A stretch of DNA of 9,252 bases from an uncultured Pseudomonadota bacterium (lineage in GTDB: Bacteria; Pseudomonadota; Gammaproteobacteria; Methylococcales; Methylomonadaceae): NCBI GenBank assembly GCA_903931355.1, contig CAIZCB010000199.1, forward strand, positions 1 through 9,252, given 5' to 3'. Position numbers and translations under genes: made by a program. Positions 1-6,980 of the stretch are shown piece after piece (the first letter of the stretch is position 1; each line of letters opens with the position of its first letter). The notes under the pieces were generated by a model. It did no database searches and was not told the DNA's origin. It saw only the letters and a list, made by a program, of their open reading frames with translations.

Positions 1-1611
1 CACCAACGCCGACACCGCGCCAATAAACACCGCGCGAGCATGTCTTAACACCCATTCCAAAATCCGTCGGTAATGGCGCTCCATAGCATCGACTAAAGGA
101 TTATGCCGCTCGGCGATTTTCGGGCCTAATAAATAGGTCAGCATCGCTGGTACAAAAGTCAGACTGAACAGCATCGACGCCACCAAAGCGAAACTCAAGG
201 TATAAGCCATCGGTGAAAAGATTTTGGCTTCGACGCGCTGGAAAGTGAAAATCGGTAAAAAGGCGATGATGATAATCGCTTTTGAAAACAGAATAGGCCG
301 CCCCATTTCGGTAGCGGTACTGAGCAAGGATTGGCGTAAATGGCGGATGTCGGCATTACGCTGTAAATCCAGTGTAATTTGCACCATCACCGCTTCGACT
401 AACACCACCGCGCTATCAACAATAATCCCAAAATCAATCGCGCCTAATGAAATCAAATTGGCAGAAATACCACCCAAATCGACCAAAATAAAGGCGAATA
501 GCAGCGATAAAGGAATAATCAGCGTCACCAAAAACGCTGCTAAAAAGCGCTGTAAAAATACCAATAAGATAATCAGAATCAGCACCGCGCCTTCAATCAT
601 ATTGTGTTCAACGGTGTGTATGGTGTGACCGACTAATTCAGTACGGTCATAAAATGGCGTGATTTTGACACCGGGCGGTAAACCAAACTCGTTCAGTTCT
701 TGGATTTTTTCTTTTACCCCACCCAGCACATTCACTGCATCGCGACCTTTAATCAGCAACACAATGCCTTCCACAACATCATCACGCTGATTCAAACCGA
801 CGATACCGGTTCTCGGTTGTGGGCCAATGCTAACCTCGGCGACATCTTTAATTCGCACTGGCACACCATCGTAAGTGGTCACCACAATCTCGCCAATTTC
901 ATCGGCTGATTTTAATAAACCTACACCACGGACGACCAACGCTTCGTCGCCATGTTCGATATAACCGCCACCGGTATTGGTATTGTTAGCGGCAATTGCA
1001 TCAAAGACCTGATTCAAGGCGATGCGATAGTTTTTCAGTCGGTCGGGTTTAGCCAATACTTTGTATTCTTTAACGCCACCGCCATAGGAAACCACATCGG
1101 CTACGCCTTGCACCGAACGTAAACGCGGTTCAATCACCCAGTCTTGTAAAGCCCGTTGTTCAACTAGCGGTAGGTGTTTGGCATCAATCGTGTAACGCAA
1201 AATCTCACCAACACCAGTCGATAAAGGCCCCAGTTGCGGCTTGGTATCGGTGGGAATTTCGGCATTTTGCAGCCGCTCTAAAACTTGCTGCCTTGAGAAA
1301 TAATCTTCGGCGCTGTCGTCGAAAGTTAAAGTCACCACCGACAAGCCAAAAATCGATACCGAGCGCATATTCATCAAATGCGGCAAGCCGTTCATCACCC
1401 GCTCAATCGGCAATGACACTTGTTTTTCGACTTCTTCAGGCGCTTGTCCAGGATATTGGGTAACCACTTGCACAAACACATTTTGTACATCGGGAAAGGC
1501 TTGTACTGGCAGGTTTTCAAAAGCAATGATGCCCGACACCGCAATCACTAAAGTGGCGCCAATCACCATCAGCCGTTGCTGAAGGCAAAAGGCAATGATA
1601 CGTTCGATCAT
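1..1611 (-). CDS. czcA: CzcA-type heavy-metal RND efflux pump, inner-membrane subunit (partial, C-terminal half missing)
   Basis: Proton-driven inner-membrane pump of a tripartite heavy-metal exporter. I read the frame directly: the ATG at 1611 begins MIERIIAFCLQQRLMV, and the frame stays open for 537 codons to the left window edge. Family members are about 1,030-1,060 residues, so roughly the N-terminal half is present. Visible in order: a first membrane helix (about residues 10-30), the periplasmic segment AFPDVQNVFVQVVTQYPGQAPEEVEKQV typical of porter subdomain PN1, PFYDRTELV (from about 319), a run of membrane helices, and the signature DFGIIVDSAVVLVE with Asp393 and Asp399, the proton-relay aspartates of CzcA-like pumps. 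Next come MGRPILFSKAIII and FSPMAYTLSFAL. An AAGGA ribosome binding site lies 7 bases before the ATG, and the gene starts 11 bases after czcB stops, so the two are surely co-transcribed. Substrate (Zn, Co, Cd, Ni or other) cannot be fixed from this half. The DFG motif argues against a Cu/Ag CusA-type pump. Confidence 0.95.
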   Translation of the reverse strand, partial: MIERIIAFCLQQRLMVIGATLVIAVSGIIAFENLPVQAFPDVQNVFVQVVTQYPGQAPEEVEKQVSLPIERVMNGLPHLMNMRSVSIFGLSVVTLTFDDSAEDYFSRQQVLERLQNAEIPTDTKPQLGPLSTGVGEILRYTIDAKHLPLVEQRALQDWVIEPRLRSVQGVADVVSYGGGVKEYKVLAKPDRLKNYRIALNQVFDAIAANNTNTGGGYIEHGDEALVVRGVGLLKSADEIGEIVVTTYDGVPVRIKDVAEVSIGPQPRTGIVGLNQRDDVVEGIVLLIKGRDAVNVLGGVKEKIQELNEFGLPPGVKITPFYDRTELVGHTIHTVEHNMIEGAVLILIILLVFLQRFLAAFLVTLIIPLSLLFAFILVDLGGISANLISLGAIDFGIIVDSAVVLVEAVMVQITLDLQRNADIRHLRQSLLSTATEMGRPILFSKAIIIIAFLPIFTFQRVEAKIFSPMAYTLSFALVASMLFSLTFVPAMLTYLLGPKIAERHNPLVDAMERHYRRILEWVLRHARAVFIGAVSALV

Positions 1612-1622
1612 GTTGTATTCCT

Positions 1623-2783
1623 TTAATGCGTTTCGGGTTCGACTTCTTCTTCGGCACGTAACATCAACGCACCTTCGGTGACTAATTGCTCACCGGCTTG
1701 TAAGCCACTACTGACCACCGCCGTGTTTTTTAAACGCAACCCCAGCTCAACTGGCTTTTGTTTGTAATGATTTTCCGCCACCGCCACAAACACAAAATCA
1801 GCATCGCCTTCGGTAAATACCGCGGTTAAGGGAATCACAATGGCTTGCTCGTCAGGCGCACTTTCGACATTAATCGTCGCGTACATGCCCGGTAATAAGC
1901 GACCATCAGGATTAGGCAATTCACAACGGACTTGTACGGTGCGGGTTTTTTCGTCCAAAACTTGACCGATATATTCGACTGTCGCCGGGAAGGTTTGTTT
2001 TGGATAAGCGGGAACGCTAATTGACAGTTTTTGGCCTAAACGGATTTTGCCGAGATTGACCTCAAACACTTCCATCAACACCGTCAGTTTTTTTATGTCG
2101 GACACCACAAATAGCGGTTCGGCTATCTCTGGACGGATTTCCATACCTGGATTGACATTACGCTCAACCACTACACCCGGCAAAGTGGCGTGTAAAGTAA
2201 AGTGGCCATCGGCTTGTTTGCCGTTAAGTTGCAGATTTTTCAAACGGTCTTGAGCGCGTTGCAATTCGCTACGAGCGCGGCTCAAATCATCTTGCGCTTG
2301 CTCCAGTTCTTTGTGAGCAACCGCTTTACCGGCATAAAGTTCTTGTTGGCGTTGATAAGCGTGACTCGCTAAAGTTAAATCGGCTTGGGCTTTGGCGAAA
2401 TCGGCTTCAACATCAGCGACATCGGGGCTGTCTAGTTCTAATAAACTGGAACCGGCTTTCACAGTTGTGCCTAGCGCAATCGGCGTACCAATCACCCGAC
2501 CGGCAACTGGCGAGCTGATTCTGGAAGTTAAGCTTTCGTTGTAACTGATTTTTCCAGCCAATGGCTCCAATAACGGATGCTGACTTAACTGCAAGTCACG
2601 GGTTTTGATATAGGCTTTTTTCGGTGAATCTGGGGCGATAGTCACTTCGCCAGCCACTTTGCTGACTTTTTCGACTGGCGGCAACGCTTCACCAGCACCA
2701 TTGCAGGCTGTTAACAACAAAGTCAAAACCATTCCAATTAAGCACTGGCGATGCCAGTTTTTATTGTTATTAATGTTCGGCAC
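1623..2783 (-). CDS. czcB: CzcB-type periplasmic adaptor (membrane fusion protein) of heavy-metal RND efflux, predicted lipoprotein
   Basis: Periplasmic adaptor that bridges the CzcA pump and the outer-membrane channel. The mature part shows the usual order: a lipoyl/barrel-sandwich half (SRISSPVAGRVIGTPIALGTTVKAGSSLLEL), an alpha-helical coiled-coil hairpin rich in Ala, Gln, Glu and Arg, the second half-motif (HATLPGVVVERNVNPGMEI), a beta-barrel domain, and a membrane-proximal domain ending in an acidic tail (EEEVEPETH). The hydrophobic stretch CLIGMVLTLLLTAC is a clear lipobox, so the protein is probably lipid-anchored at that last Cys. Start choice: an ATG at 2837 would overlap czcC by 23 bases, has a poor ribosome site, and puts 44 residues before the lipobox Cys. 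The GTG at 2783 has AAGAGA 7 bases upstream and gives a normal 26-residue lipoprotein signal peptide, so I prefer it (386 residues); the longer reading gives 404. No extra His/Met-rich or CusF-like metal-binding domain is visible. Confidence 0.93.
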   Translation of the reverse strand: MPNINNNKNWHRQCLIGMVLTLLLTACNGAGEALPPVEKVSKVAGEVTIAPDSPKKAYIKTRDLQLSQHPLLEPLAGKISYNESLTSRISSPVAGRVIGTPIALGTTVKAGSSLLELDSPDVADVEADFAKAQADLTLASHAYQRQQELYAGKAVAHKELEQAQDDLSRARSELQRAQDRLKNLQLNGKQADGHFTLHATLPGVVVERNVNPGMEIRPEIAEPLFVVSDIKKLTVLMEVFEVNLGKIRLGQKLSISVPAYPKQTFPATVEYIGQVLDEKTRTVQVRCELPNPDGRLLPGMYATINVESAPDEQAIVIPLTAVFTEGDADFVFVAVAENHYKQKPVELGLRLKNTAVVSSGLQAGEQLVTEGALMLRAEEEVEPETH

Positions 2784-2790
2784 AGTTGAT

Positions 2791-2796
2791 TCTCTT
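2791..2796 (-). promoter_or_regulatory. Ribosome binding site supporting a GTG start for czcB
   Basis: The minus strand reads AAGAGA, 7 bases before the GTG at 2783-2781. The alternative upstream ATG at 2837 has only a GAG four bases before it, too close for normal use. Together with the lipoprotein signal this decides the czcB start, though experimentally it remains open. Confidence 0.5.
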
Positions 2797-2814
2797 GAAT
2801 TTTCAGGGGCAGGG

Positions 2815-4134
2815 TTACTGCTTGGCTGGTGGCGCATTTAGCTCGACCGCTAATGATTTGGCTAAATCGTAATAAGCGTTAGTGCGATTAATCATTGCCG
2901 CGTAATAATCACGCATGATGTTTTTATAGCTACGCTGGGCTTCGATGAAATCTAAAACACTGGTTGCACCTTTGCTATAGGCTAATTCAGCGCTCTTTCT
3001 AACCGCTTGCGCGTCGTCTAATAAACCTTCATTGAAGCGTTTTAGAATTTTGTCAGCACTTTGCCAAGTTGCTAAAGCACCGACCACTTCAGTACGGATA
3101 TTTAATTCAGTTTGTTCAACCGCTAACCGGTTTTGATTTAAAGCCACCGCCGCTTTGTCGGATTCTCCTTGGTATTGATAAAACACCGGTACCGGCACGT
3201 TGACGCCAACAAAGAACGAGTTAAGGGCATTATTACTAGGATCGCGGGCATAGCCGGCATTGACGGTAACGTCTGGATATTTCAGGCGTCGCGCCAGTTC
3301 TAATTGTTTATCAGCTTGCTCAGCACGTTGTTTATCGGCCTGTAGATCGGGGCGTTTTTGTAAAGCCAATTCGATCAATTGCTGTTTGCTTTGTTGCTGG
3401 CCTATCTCTTTGACAGTCGGCCATTGTTCTTTGGCGACATACTTCAGACTGTTATCCGGCCAACGCAAAATCATTGCTAATTTGGCTTGCGCTTGTTCGA
3501 CTGCGGCTTGAGCATTATCCAATTCTGACTCTGCACGAGTGGCTTCCATTTTTACCCGTAAAAAATCCGACTCGGCAATATCGCCACTTTTTAGGCGTAA
3601 TTGGTTGGCGCTGGTGAGTTGTTGATAATGTTGGAAAATTTCTGCCGCCAGCCAGCGGTTTTTTTGCATTAACAACAAATCGTAATAGGCATCGCTGACT
3701 AGATTGCTAAAAATACGCAAAGCATCGCGAAAATCACTTTCTGCCGCTTGGGTTGCAAAACCACTGCTTTCAATACGCAAGCCGCGCTTACCGGCGACTT
3801 CAATCAATTGGCTGAATGAATAAATTTCGGCAACCCCGCATGAAGTATTGGGATCATGATTACAACCTGCAGCGGCAGCACCCATATTGGGTTTACTGCT
3901 GATTTCAGCAATTTGCACACCCAAGGTTGGATTAGGAATTGCACCGGCACTGATTGCTTCGGCTTGGGCTTGGTCGATGTTGTATTGGGCGGCAATCAAA
4001 TCCAGATTTCGTTGATAAAAAATCGCTAGAGCATCGTCTAAGGCAATTTCTAAATCTTGGGCATAAGCATCAACGCTGCTGAATAGACTTAGCAATAAAG
4101 CAATCGCTAAGACTTTAAATCGATTATTTTCCAT
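2815..4134 (-). CDS. czcC: CzcC-type outer-membrane channel protein (TolC/OEP family) of heavy-metal efflux
   Basis: Outer-membrane factor forming the exit duct of the metal pump. The protein is 439 residues, normal for the family. It begins with a clear Sec signal peptide (hydrophobic VLAIALLLSLFSS, probable cleavage after AYA at residue 25). Two outer-membrane-efflux repeats follow: each has a long Ala/Gln-rich helix pair, with AISAGAIPNPTLGVQIAEI and FSQLIEVAGKRGLRIE in the first, and RPDLQADKQRAEQADKQLELARRLKYPDVTVNAGY and VPVPVFYQYQGE opening the second. The IPNPxL and xKR motifs are typical of CzcC and CusC-like proteins. There is no N-terminal lipobox Cys, unlike CusC. An unusual feature is a loop with Cys91 and Cys99 (CNHDPNTSC) between the first beta strands. 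It is the first gene of the operon. The ATG at 4134 has no good ribosome site in front of it (upstream bases CTCATTGAAATCTATGC), but the signal peptide fits this start well. Confidence 0.95.
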   Translation of the reverse strand: MENNRFKVLAIALLLSLFSSVDAYAQDLEIALDDALAIFYQRNLDLIAAQYNIDQAQAEAISAGAIPNPTLGVQIAEISSKPNMGAAAAGCNHDPNTSCGVAEIYSFSQLIEVAGKRGLRIESSGFATQAAESDFRDALRIFSNLVSDAYYDLLLMQKNRWLAAEIFQHYQQLTSANQLRLKSGDIAESDFLRVKMEATRAESELDNAQAAVEQAQAKLAMILRWPDNSLKYVAKEQWPTVKEIGQQQSKQQLIELALQKRPDLQADKQRAEQADKQLELARRLKYPDVTVNAGYARDPSNNALNSFFVGVNVPVPVFYQYQGESDKAAVALNQNRLAVEQTELNIRTEVVGALATWQSADKILKRFNEGLLDDAQAVRKSAELAYSKGATSVLDFIEAQRSYKNIMRDYYAAMINRTNAYYDLAKSLAVELNAPPAKQ

Positions 4135-4157
4135 GCATAGATTTCAATGAGTTTGAT

Positions 4158-4164
4158 ATGACAA
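4158..4164 (-). promoter_or_regulatory. Isolated third TTGTCAT copy near the czcC start
   Basis: The minus strand reads TTGTCAT, identical to one half of the direct repeat at 4223-4240. It lies 23 bases upstream of the czcC ATG, just downstream of the putative -10 element. It is paired loosely with an imperfect reversed copy (TTTGTAT on the plus strand at 4169-4175). A heptamer in AT-rich DNA can occur by chance, so this is only a possible accessory operator. Confidence 0.25.
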
Positions 4165-4169
4165 TCATT

Positions 4170-4197
4170 TGTATAAGCAATTTTTAAGCCATTACAA
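4170..4197 (-). promoter_or_regulatory. Weak candidate sigma-70 promoter for czcCBA
   Basis: On the minus strand TTGTAA (4197-4192) and TATACA (4175-4170) are separated by 16 bases. Each matches the -35 and -10 consensus at four of six positions. Transcription would start around 4160-4165, leaving a leader of under 35 bases. A weak match is what an activator-dependent promoter would show, and an activator-type direct repeat lies just upstream. An alternative is a -10 at TACAAA, 8 bases after that repeat. Confidence 0.3.
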
Positions 4198-4222
4198 ATA
4201 TTTAACATTTTGTAGGCTTTTG

Positions 4223-4240
4223 ATGACAATTTCGTGACAA
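4223..4240 (-). promoter_or_regulatory. Direct-repeat operator candidate for an OmpR/PhoB-type response regulator
   Basis: The minus strand reads TTGTCAC-GAAA-TTGTCAT: two near-identical heptamers separated by four bases, an 11-base period that puts both on one face of the helix. This is the layout of sites bound by OmpR/PhoB-family response regulators; it resembles the PhoB box, and the half-site also resembles the TGACA core of CusR/CopR-type metal-response boxes. Since czcCBA operons are commonly controlled by CzcRS-like two-component systems of this family, a metal-responsive regulator is the more natural reading. No regulator gene is present here to confirm it. Confidence 0.5.
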
Positions 4241-4252
4241 AACGACTGTGAA

Positions 4253-4294
4253 ATTGGTTCAAATCAACCAATCTATAAACCAATTGGTTGATTT
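4253..4294. repeat. Nested inverted repeats: four AACCAAT/ATTGGTT heptamers (operator-like)
   Basis: ATTGGTT occurs at 4253-4259 and 4283-4289, and its complement AACCAAT at 4266-4272 and 4278-4284. They build a 12-base perfect inverted repeat (AAATCAACCAAT at 4261-4272 with ATTGGTTGATTT at 4283-4294, 10-base spacer), a second dyad with 7-base arms and a 6-base spacer (4253-4272), and a short perfect palindrome AACCAATTGGTT (4278-4289). No T-run follows on either strand, which argues against a terminator. A cooperative operator for one or two repressor/activator dimers is the likeliest role. Confidence 0.6.
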
Positions 4295-4327
4295 GATCTG
4301 CTTGTCTGTTTGAAATTCAACATAGAA

Positions 4328-4370
4328 ACAATAGCCGATCCGCAGTATATCGATAGCGGATCGCTATTGT
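4328..4370 (-). terminator. Long bulged hairpin after the MetF-like gene, possible operon terminator
   Basis: ACAATAGC (4328-4335) pairs with GCTATTGT (4363-4370), and GATCCGC (4337-4343) with GCGGATC (4356-4362), giving 15 base pairs with one bulged C (4336) and a 12-base loop. On the minus strand it begins 28 bases after the MetF-like stop codon and is followed by the moderately T-rich TTCTATG. Position fits termination of the glmU-glmS-metF-like unit, but the T-run is weak and the loop long. A dispersed palindromic repeat is the alternative. Confidence 0.45.
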
Positions 4371-4398
4371 AAAGCATTAAGAGAACGGAGAAGAGAGG

Positions 4399-5139
4399 TC
4401 AGCTAAAGCGAATTTGCTGGAAATAGCGCTCTAAATCAATCCGAATCGGCATGAAATAGATATGTAAGTCATTGGCTGCCGCTAATGCCATCACTTGATG
4501 AGCAAAATCGACATTCCATTGGTAATCCGGCTGAAAATTTTTGGGAAACTTAACTTTGTTTTTCACTTCCCAATAATTCATCGAGGCTTTTGTGGTGATT
4601 GGGCTAATGCCGATATAGGTTTCTAAACCTTGCATTTGTTCGGCATAGATTTCTATCATCCGGCTATCGTAAAACGGCTGCGAGAAAAAACCGCCAGCTC
4701 CGGCATCGACTTTGCGCTGAATGTAATCGCATTCATCTTGCACACCGCTACGATGTGGATCAAAGCCCGCGTAGATATTCAGGGCAGGGTAGCGCTGACG
4801 CACGGCACGAATCAGATCAACAACATCGGTGTTGTAATAAGCGCGTTTTAAACCTTCGGGTGGATCACCAGTGACAAGCAACACGCTATCAAGTTGATAG
4901 TCATCGATAATCCGAAATAAATCACCGCTGCCAATTTTAAAATCAATCGCCCGAAAATGCGGCACAAAGCGATATTGGCTGCGATCAACGCGAGTGGCCA
5001 ACTCCCAGCTACGGCTATCAAAGCGCTGAATATCGGGGACATTAATGGTATTAATCCCCGAATCAAGCTGTTGCACAAAACTATATTGCTGATCAAAAGC
5101 CTCTAGGCTTCTGGGCACAATTTCAAACGAAATATTCAT
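4399..5139 (-). CDS. Short methylenetetrahydrofolate reductase (MetF) superfamily protein
   Basis: A 246-residue protein that I place in the MetF TIM-barrel superfamily; classical MetF (about 296 residues) reduces 5,10-methylene-tetrahydrofolate to 5-methyl-tetrahydrofolate with FAD. Landmarks that line up with E. coli MetF: NISFEIVP with Glu6 for catalytic Glu28, PHFRA (60-64) for the PHLTC strand, LVTGDPPEG with Asp92 for Asp120, QRKVDAGAGGFFSQPFYD (141-158) with Gln154 for Gln183, GISPITT for the GILPV strand, and LHIYFMPIR near the end. The barrel looks complete; the shortening is at the N-terminus and in loops. Sequence between the motifs is strongly diverged, so folate and flavin use are inferred, not shown. 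It starts 9 bases after glmS with a GGAG about 12 bases before the ATG, so it is probably translated from the glmUS transcript. Cytoplasmic; no signal peptide. Not named metF because the identity to the classical enzyme is low. Confidence 0.8.
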   Translation of the reverse strand: MNISFEIVPRSLEAFDQQYSFVQQLDSGINTINVPDIQRFDSRSWELATRVDRSQYRFVPHFRAIDFKIGSGDLFRIIDDYQLDSVLLVTGDPPEGLKRAYYNTDVVDLIRAVRQRYPALNIYAGFDPHRSGVQDECDYIQRKVDAGAGGFFSQPFYDSRMIEIYAEQMQGLETYIGISPITTKASMNYWEVKNKVKFPKNFQPDYQWNVDFAHQVMALAAANDLHIYFMPIRIDLERYFQQIRFS

Positions 5140-5148
5140 CCGAAAAAC

Positions 5149-6978
5149 TTACTCCACTGTCACTGATTTAGCCAGATTACGCGGCTGATCAACATCAGTG
5201 CCTTTCAATACCGCAACGTGATAAGACAGCAATTGCAGCGGGATGGTGTAAATAATCGGTGAGATGATTTCGTTAACGCTAGGCATTTTTTCTATCGTGA
5301 CATTTTCATCATCCGAATTAGCCAAGCTTTCATCCATAAACACAATTAACTGACCGCCACGGGCACTAACTTCTTGGATATTGGATTTGAGTTTTTCCAA
5401 TAAGCTGTTGTTAGGGGCAACGGTAACGACTGGCATTTCAGCATCAATCAGGGCTAAAGGACCGTGTTTCAACTCACCAGCCGGATAGGCTTCGGCGTGA
5501 ATATAGGAGATTTCCTTTAACTTCAATGCGCCTTCCATCGCAATCGGGTAATGAGTGCCACGACCTAAAAACAGCGCGTTATGCTTGTCGGCAAAACGCT
5601 GTGACAAGGTTTCGATAGACGAATCAAGTTGCAAGGCTTTTTCGATGTTGCCAGGCAAGCTGAACAGTTCGGAAACAATTTGCTGTTCCAATTGATCGGA
5701 TAATGAAAAACGACGACCAATCGCCATCACTAACATTAACAAGGCCACTAATTGGGTGGTGAAAGCTTTAGTTGAAGCAACGCCAATTTCTGGGCCTGCG
5801 CGAGTCATTAACACTAAATCCGACTCTCTAACCAATGAGCTTTCTGGAGCATTACAAATCACTAAGGAATGTTTAACGCCTAAGCGTTTGGCTTCTAATA
5901 ATGCTGCCAAAGTATCTGCGGTTTCGCCCGATTGGGAAATCGTTACGACTAAAGTATCAGGCGAAATCACTGGGTTGCGATAACGAAATTCACTGGCGAC
6001 TTCGATAGAGCAGGGCACACGCGCCAATTCTTCAAACCAATAACGTGCGACTAAACCAGAATGGTAACTGGTACCACAGGCCAAAATCAGTACTGATTTA
6101 ATTTGGTCAAAAATCTCAGTGGCGTTGTGGCCAAAGCTGGTTTCTTGCAGGCGATGGTTAATGAAACGGCCTTCCAATGTTTCTGATACCGCCCAAGGTT
6201 GCTCGTAAATTTCTTTGAGCATGTAGTGACGGTATTCGCCTTTGTCTACTGAGTCGGCTTTAAGCTGGCTTTCGGTAATAGGCCGTTCAACTAATTCGCC
6301 TGATTCATCAAAAATCTGCAAACTGTCGATTTTAATAACCGCAATATCGCCTTCTTTGAGGAAAATAAAGCGCTGTGTTACCGGCAGTAGGGCGGCAATA
6401 TCGGAAGCGATGAAGTATTCACCAATCCCCACCCCAATCACCAACGGACTACCTTTGCGGCAGGCAATTAAGGTATTAGGTTCTTCGGTGTAAACCACAC
6501 CCAAAGCATAAGCGCCATGCAAGCTAGCGATAGTGGTTTTGACTGCGCTAAATAAGCTGTCAGAAGTTTTTAATTGTTCAGCAATTTTGTGAACGATAAC
6601 TTCGGTATCAGTTTCAGAAGTAAATTCATAACCGCCTGATTTTAGCTCCGAACGCAGTTGCTCGTGATTCTCGATAATACCGTTATGCACCACAGCAACT
6701 TTATCGACACTGATATGCGGATGGGCGTTGCGAGTGCTAGGTTTGCCATGCGTCGCCCAGCGAGTGTGAGCAATACCGATTGTGCCTTCAATTGGATCTT
6801 CAGCAATCAAAGCTTCTAATCCTTTAACTTTACCTAATTCACGTTTTCTAAAAATTTGTTGATCACTAATTACCGCCAATCCCGCCGAATCGTAACCGCG
6901 ATATTCCAAGCGCTTTAAGCCTTCAATCAAAATAGGTACCACGTTACGCTGAGCAACGCCAGCCACAATCCCACACAT
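5149..6978 (-). CDS. glmS: Glutamine--fructose-6-phosphate aminotransferase (isomerizing)
   Basis: Cytoplasmic enzyme converting fructose-6-phosphate and glutamine to glucosamine-6-phosphate and glutamate, the first step towards UDP-GlcNAc. At 609 residues it has exactly the length of the E. coli enzyme. The N-terminal class II glutaminase domain starts MCGIV with nucleophile Cys2, followed by [13 protein letters not shown] (24-36), HTRWATHG (71-78), HNGIIEN (98-104) and SETDTEV with Asp124. Two SIS sugar-isomerase domains follow: CGTSYHSG (301-308) and SQSGETADT (348-356) in the first, [41 protein letters not shown] (471-511) in the second, holding Glu489 and His505. The conserved tail [13 protein letters not shown] carries the fructose-phosphate-binding Lys604. 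It follows glmU with two bases between stop and ATG; its AAGGAG ribosome site lies inside the last glmU codons, so the two are translationally coupled. The gap is far too short for a glmS ribozyme. Confidence 0.99.
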   Translation of the reverse strand: MCGIVAGVAQRNVVPILIEGLKRLEYRGYDSAGLAVISDQQIFRKRELGKVKGLEALIAEDPIEGTIGIAHTRWATHGKPSTRNAHPHISVDKVAVVHNGIIENHEQLRSELKSGGYEFTSETDTEVIVHKIAEQLKTSDSLFSAVKTTIASLHGAYALGVVYTEEPNTLIACRKGSPLVIGVGIGEYFIASDIAALLPVTQRFIFLKEGDIAVIKIDSLQIFDESGELVERPITESQLKADSVDKGEYRHYMLKEIYEQPWAVSETLEGRFINHRLQETSFGHNATEIFDQIKSVLILACGTSYHSGLVARYWFEELARVPCSIEVASEFRYRNPVISPDTLVVTISQSGETADTLAALLEAKRLGVKHSLVICNAPESSLVRESDLVLMTRAGPEIGVASTKAFTTQLVALLMLVMAIGRRFSLSDQLEQQIVSELFSLPGNIEKALQLDSSIETLSQRFADKHNALFLGRGTHYPIAMEGALKLKEISYIHAEAYPAGELKHGPLALIDAEMPVVTVAPNNSLLEKLKSNIQEVSARGGQLIVFMDESLANSDDENVTIEKMPSVNEIISPIIYTIPLQLLSYHVAVLKGTDVDQPRNLAKSVTVE

Positions 6979-6980
6979 GC

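Larger units (their letters stand above)
4135..4398. other. Structured intergenic region between the MetF-like gene and the czcCBA operon
   Basis: This 264-base gap has no credible open reading frame on either strand. It is AT-rich and carries, from right to left, a hairpin after the MetF-like gene (4328-4370), a cluster of AACCAAT/ATTGGTT heptamers (4253-4294), a TTGTCAY direct repeat (4223-4240), a third TTGTCAT copy (4158-4164) and a weak promoter-like pair (4170-4197). The density of symmetrical elements suggests this is the control region of the efflux operon. No regulator gene lies in the window, so the proteins that bind here must be encoded elsewhere. Confidence 0.7.

Noticed and set aside
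224..628. Plus-strand open frame of 134 codons
   Set aside because: It is antisense to the CzcA coding frame, which is fully supported by family motifs; the translated product is low in structure and has no recognisable family.
3804..3995. Minus-strand 63-codon frame inside czcC
   Set aside because: It is another frame of the well-supported CzcC gene with no ribosome site or family features.
4135..4398. Small protein gene, tRNA or small RNA gene in the intergenic region
   Set aside because: No frame with a start, ribosome site and reasonable length, and no cloverleaf was seen. The structured parts are better explained as operators and a terminator, though a small RNA cannot be excluded by eye.
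4630..5096. Additional open frames on both strands inside the MetF-like gene
   Set aside because: Their products have no motifs, while the 246-residue frame carries all the MetF-family landmarks.
6979..6980. glmS ribozyme or riboswitch upstream of glmS
   Set aside because: Only two bases separate glmU from glmS, and the leader before glmU is just the atp terminator; there is no room for such an element.
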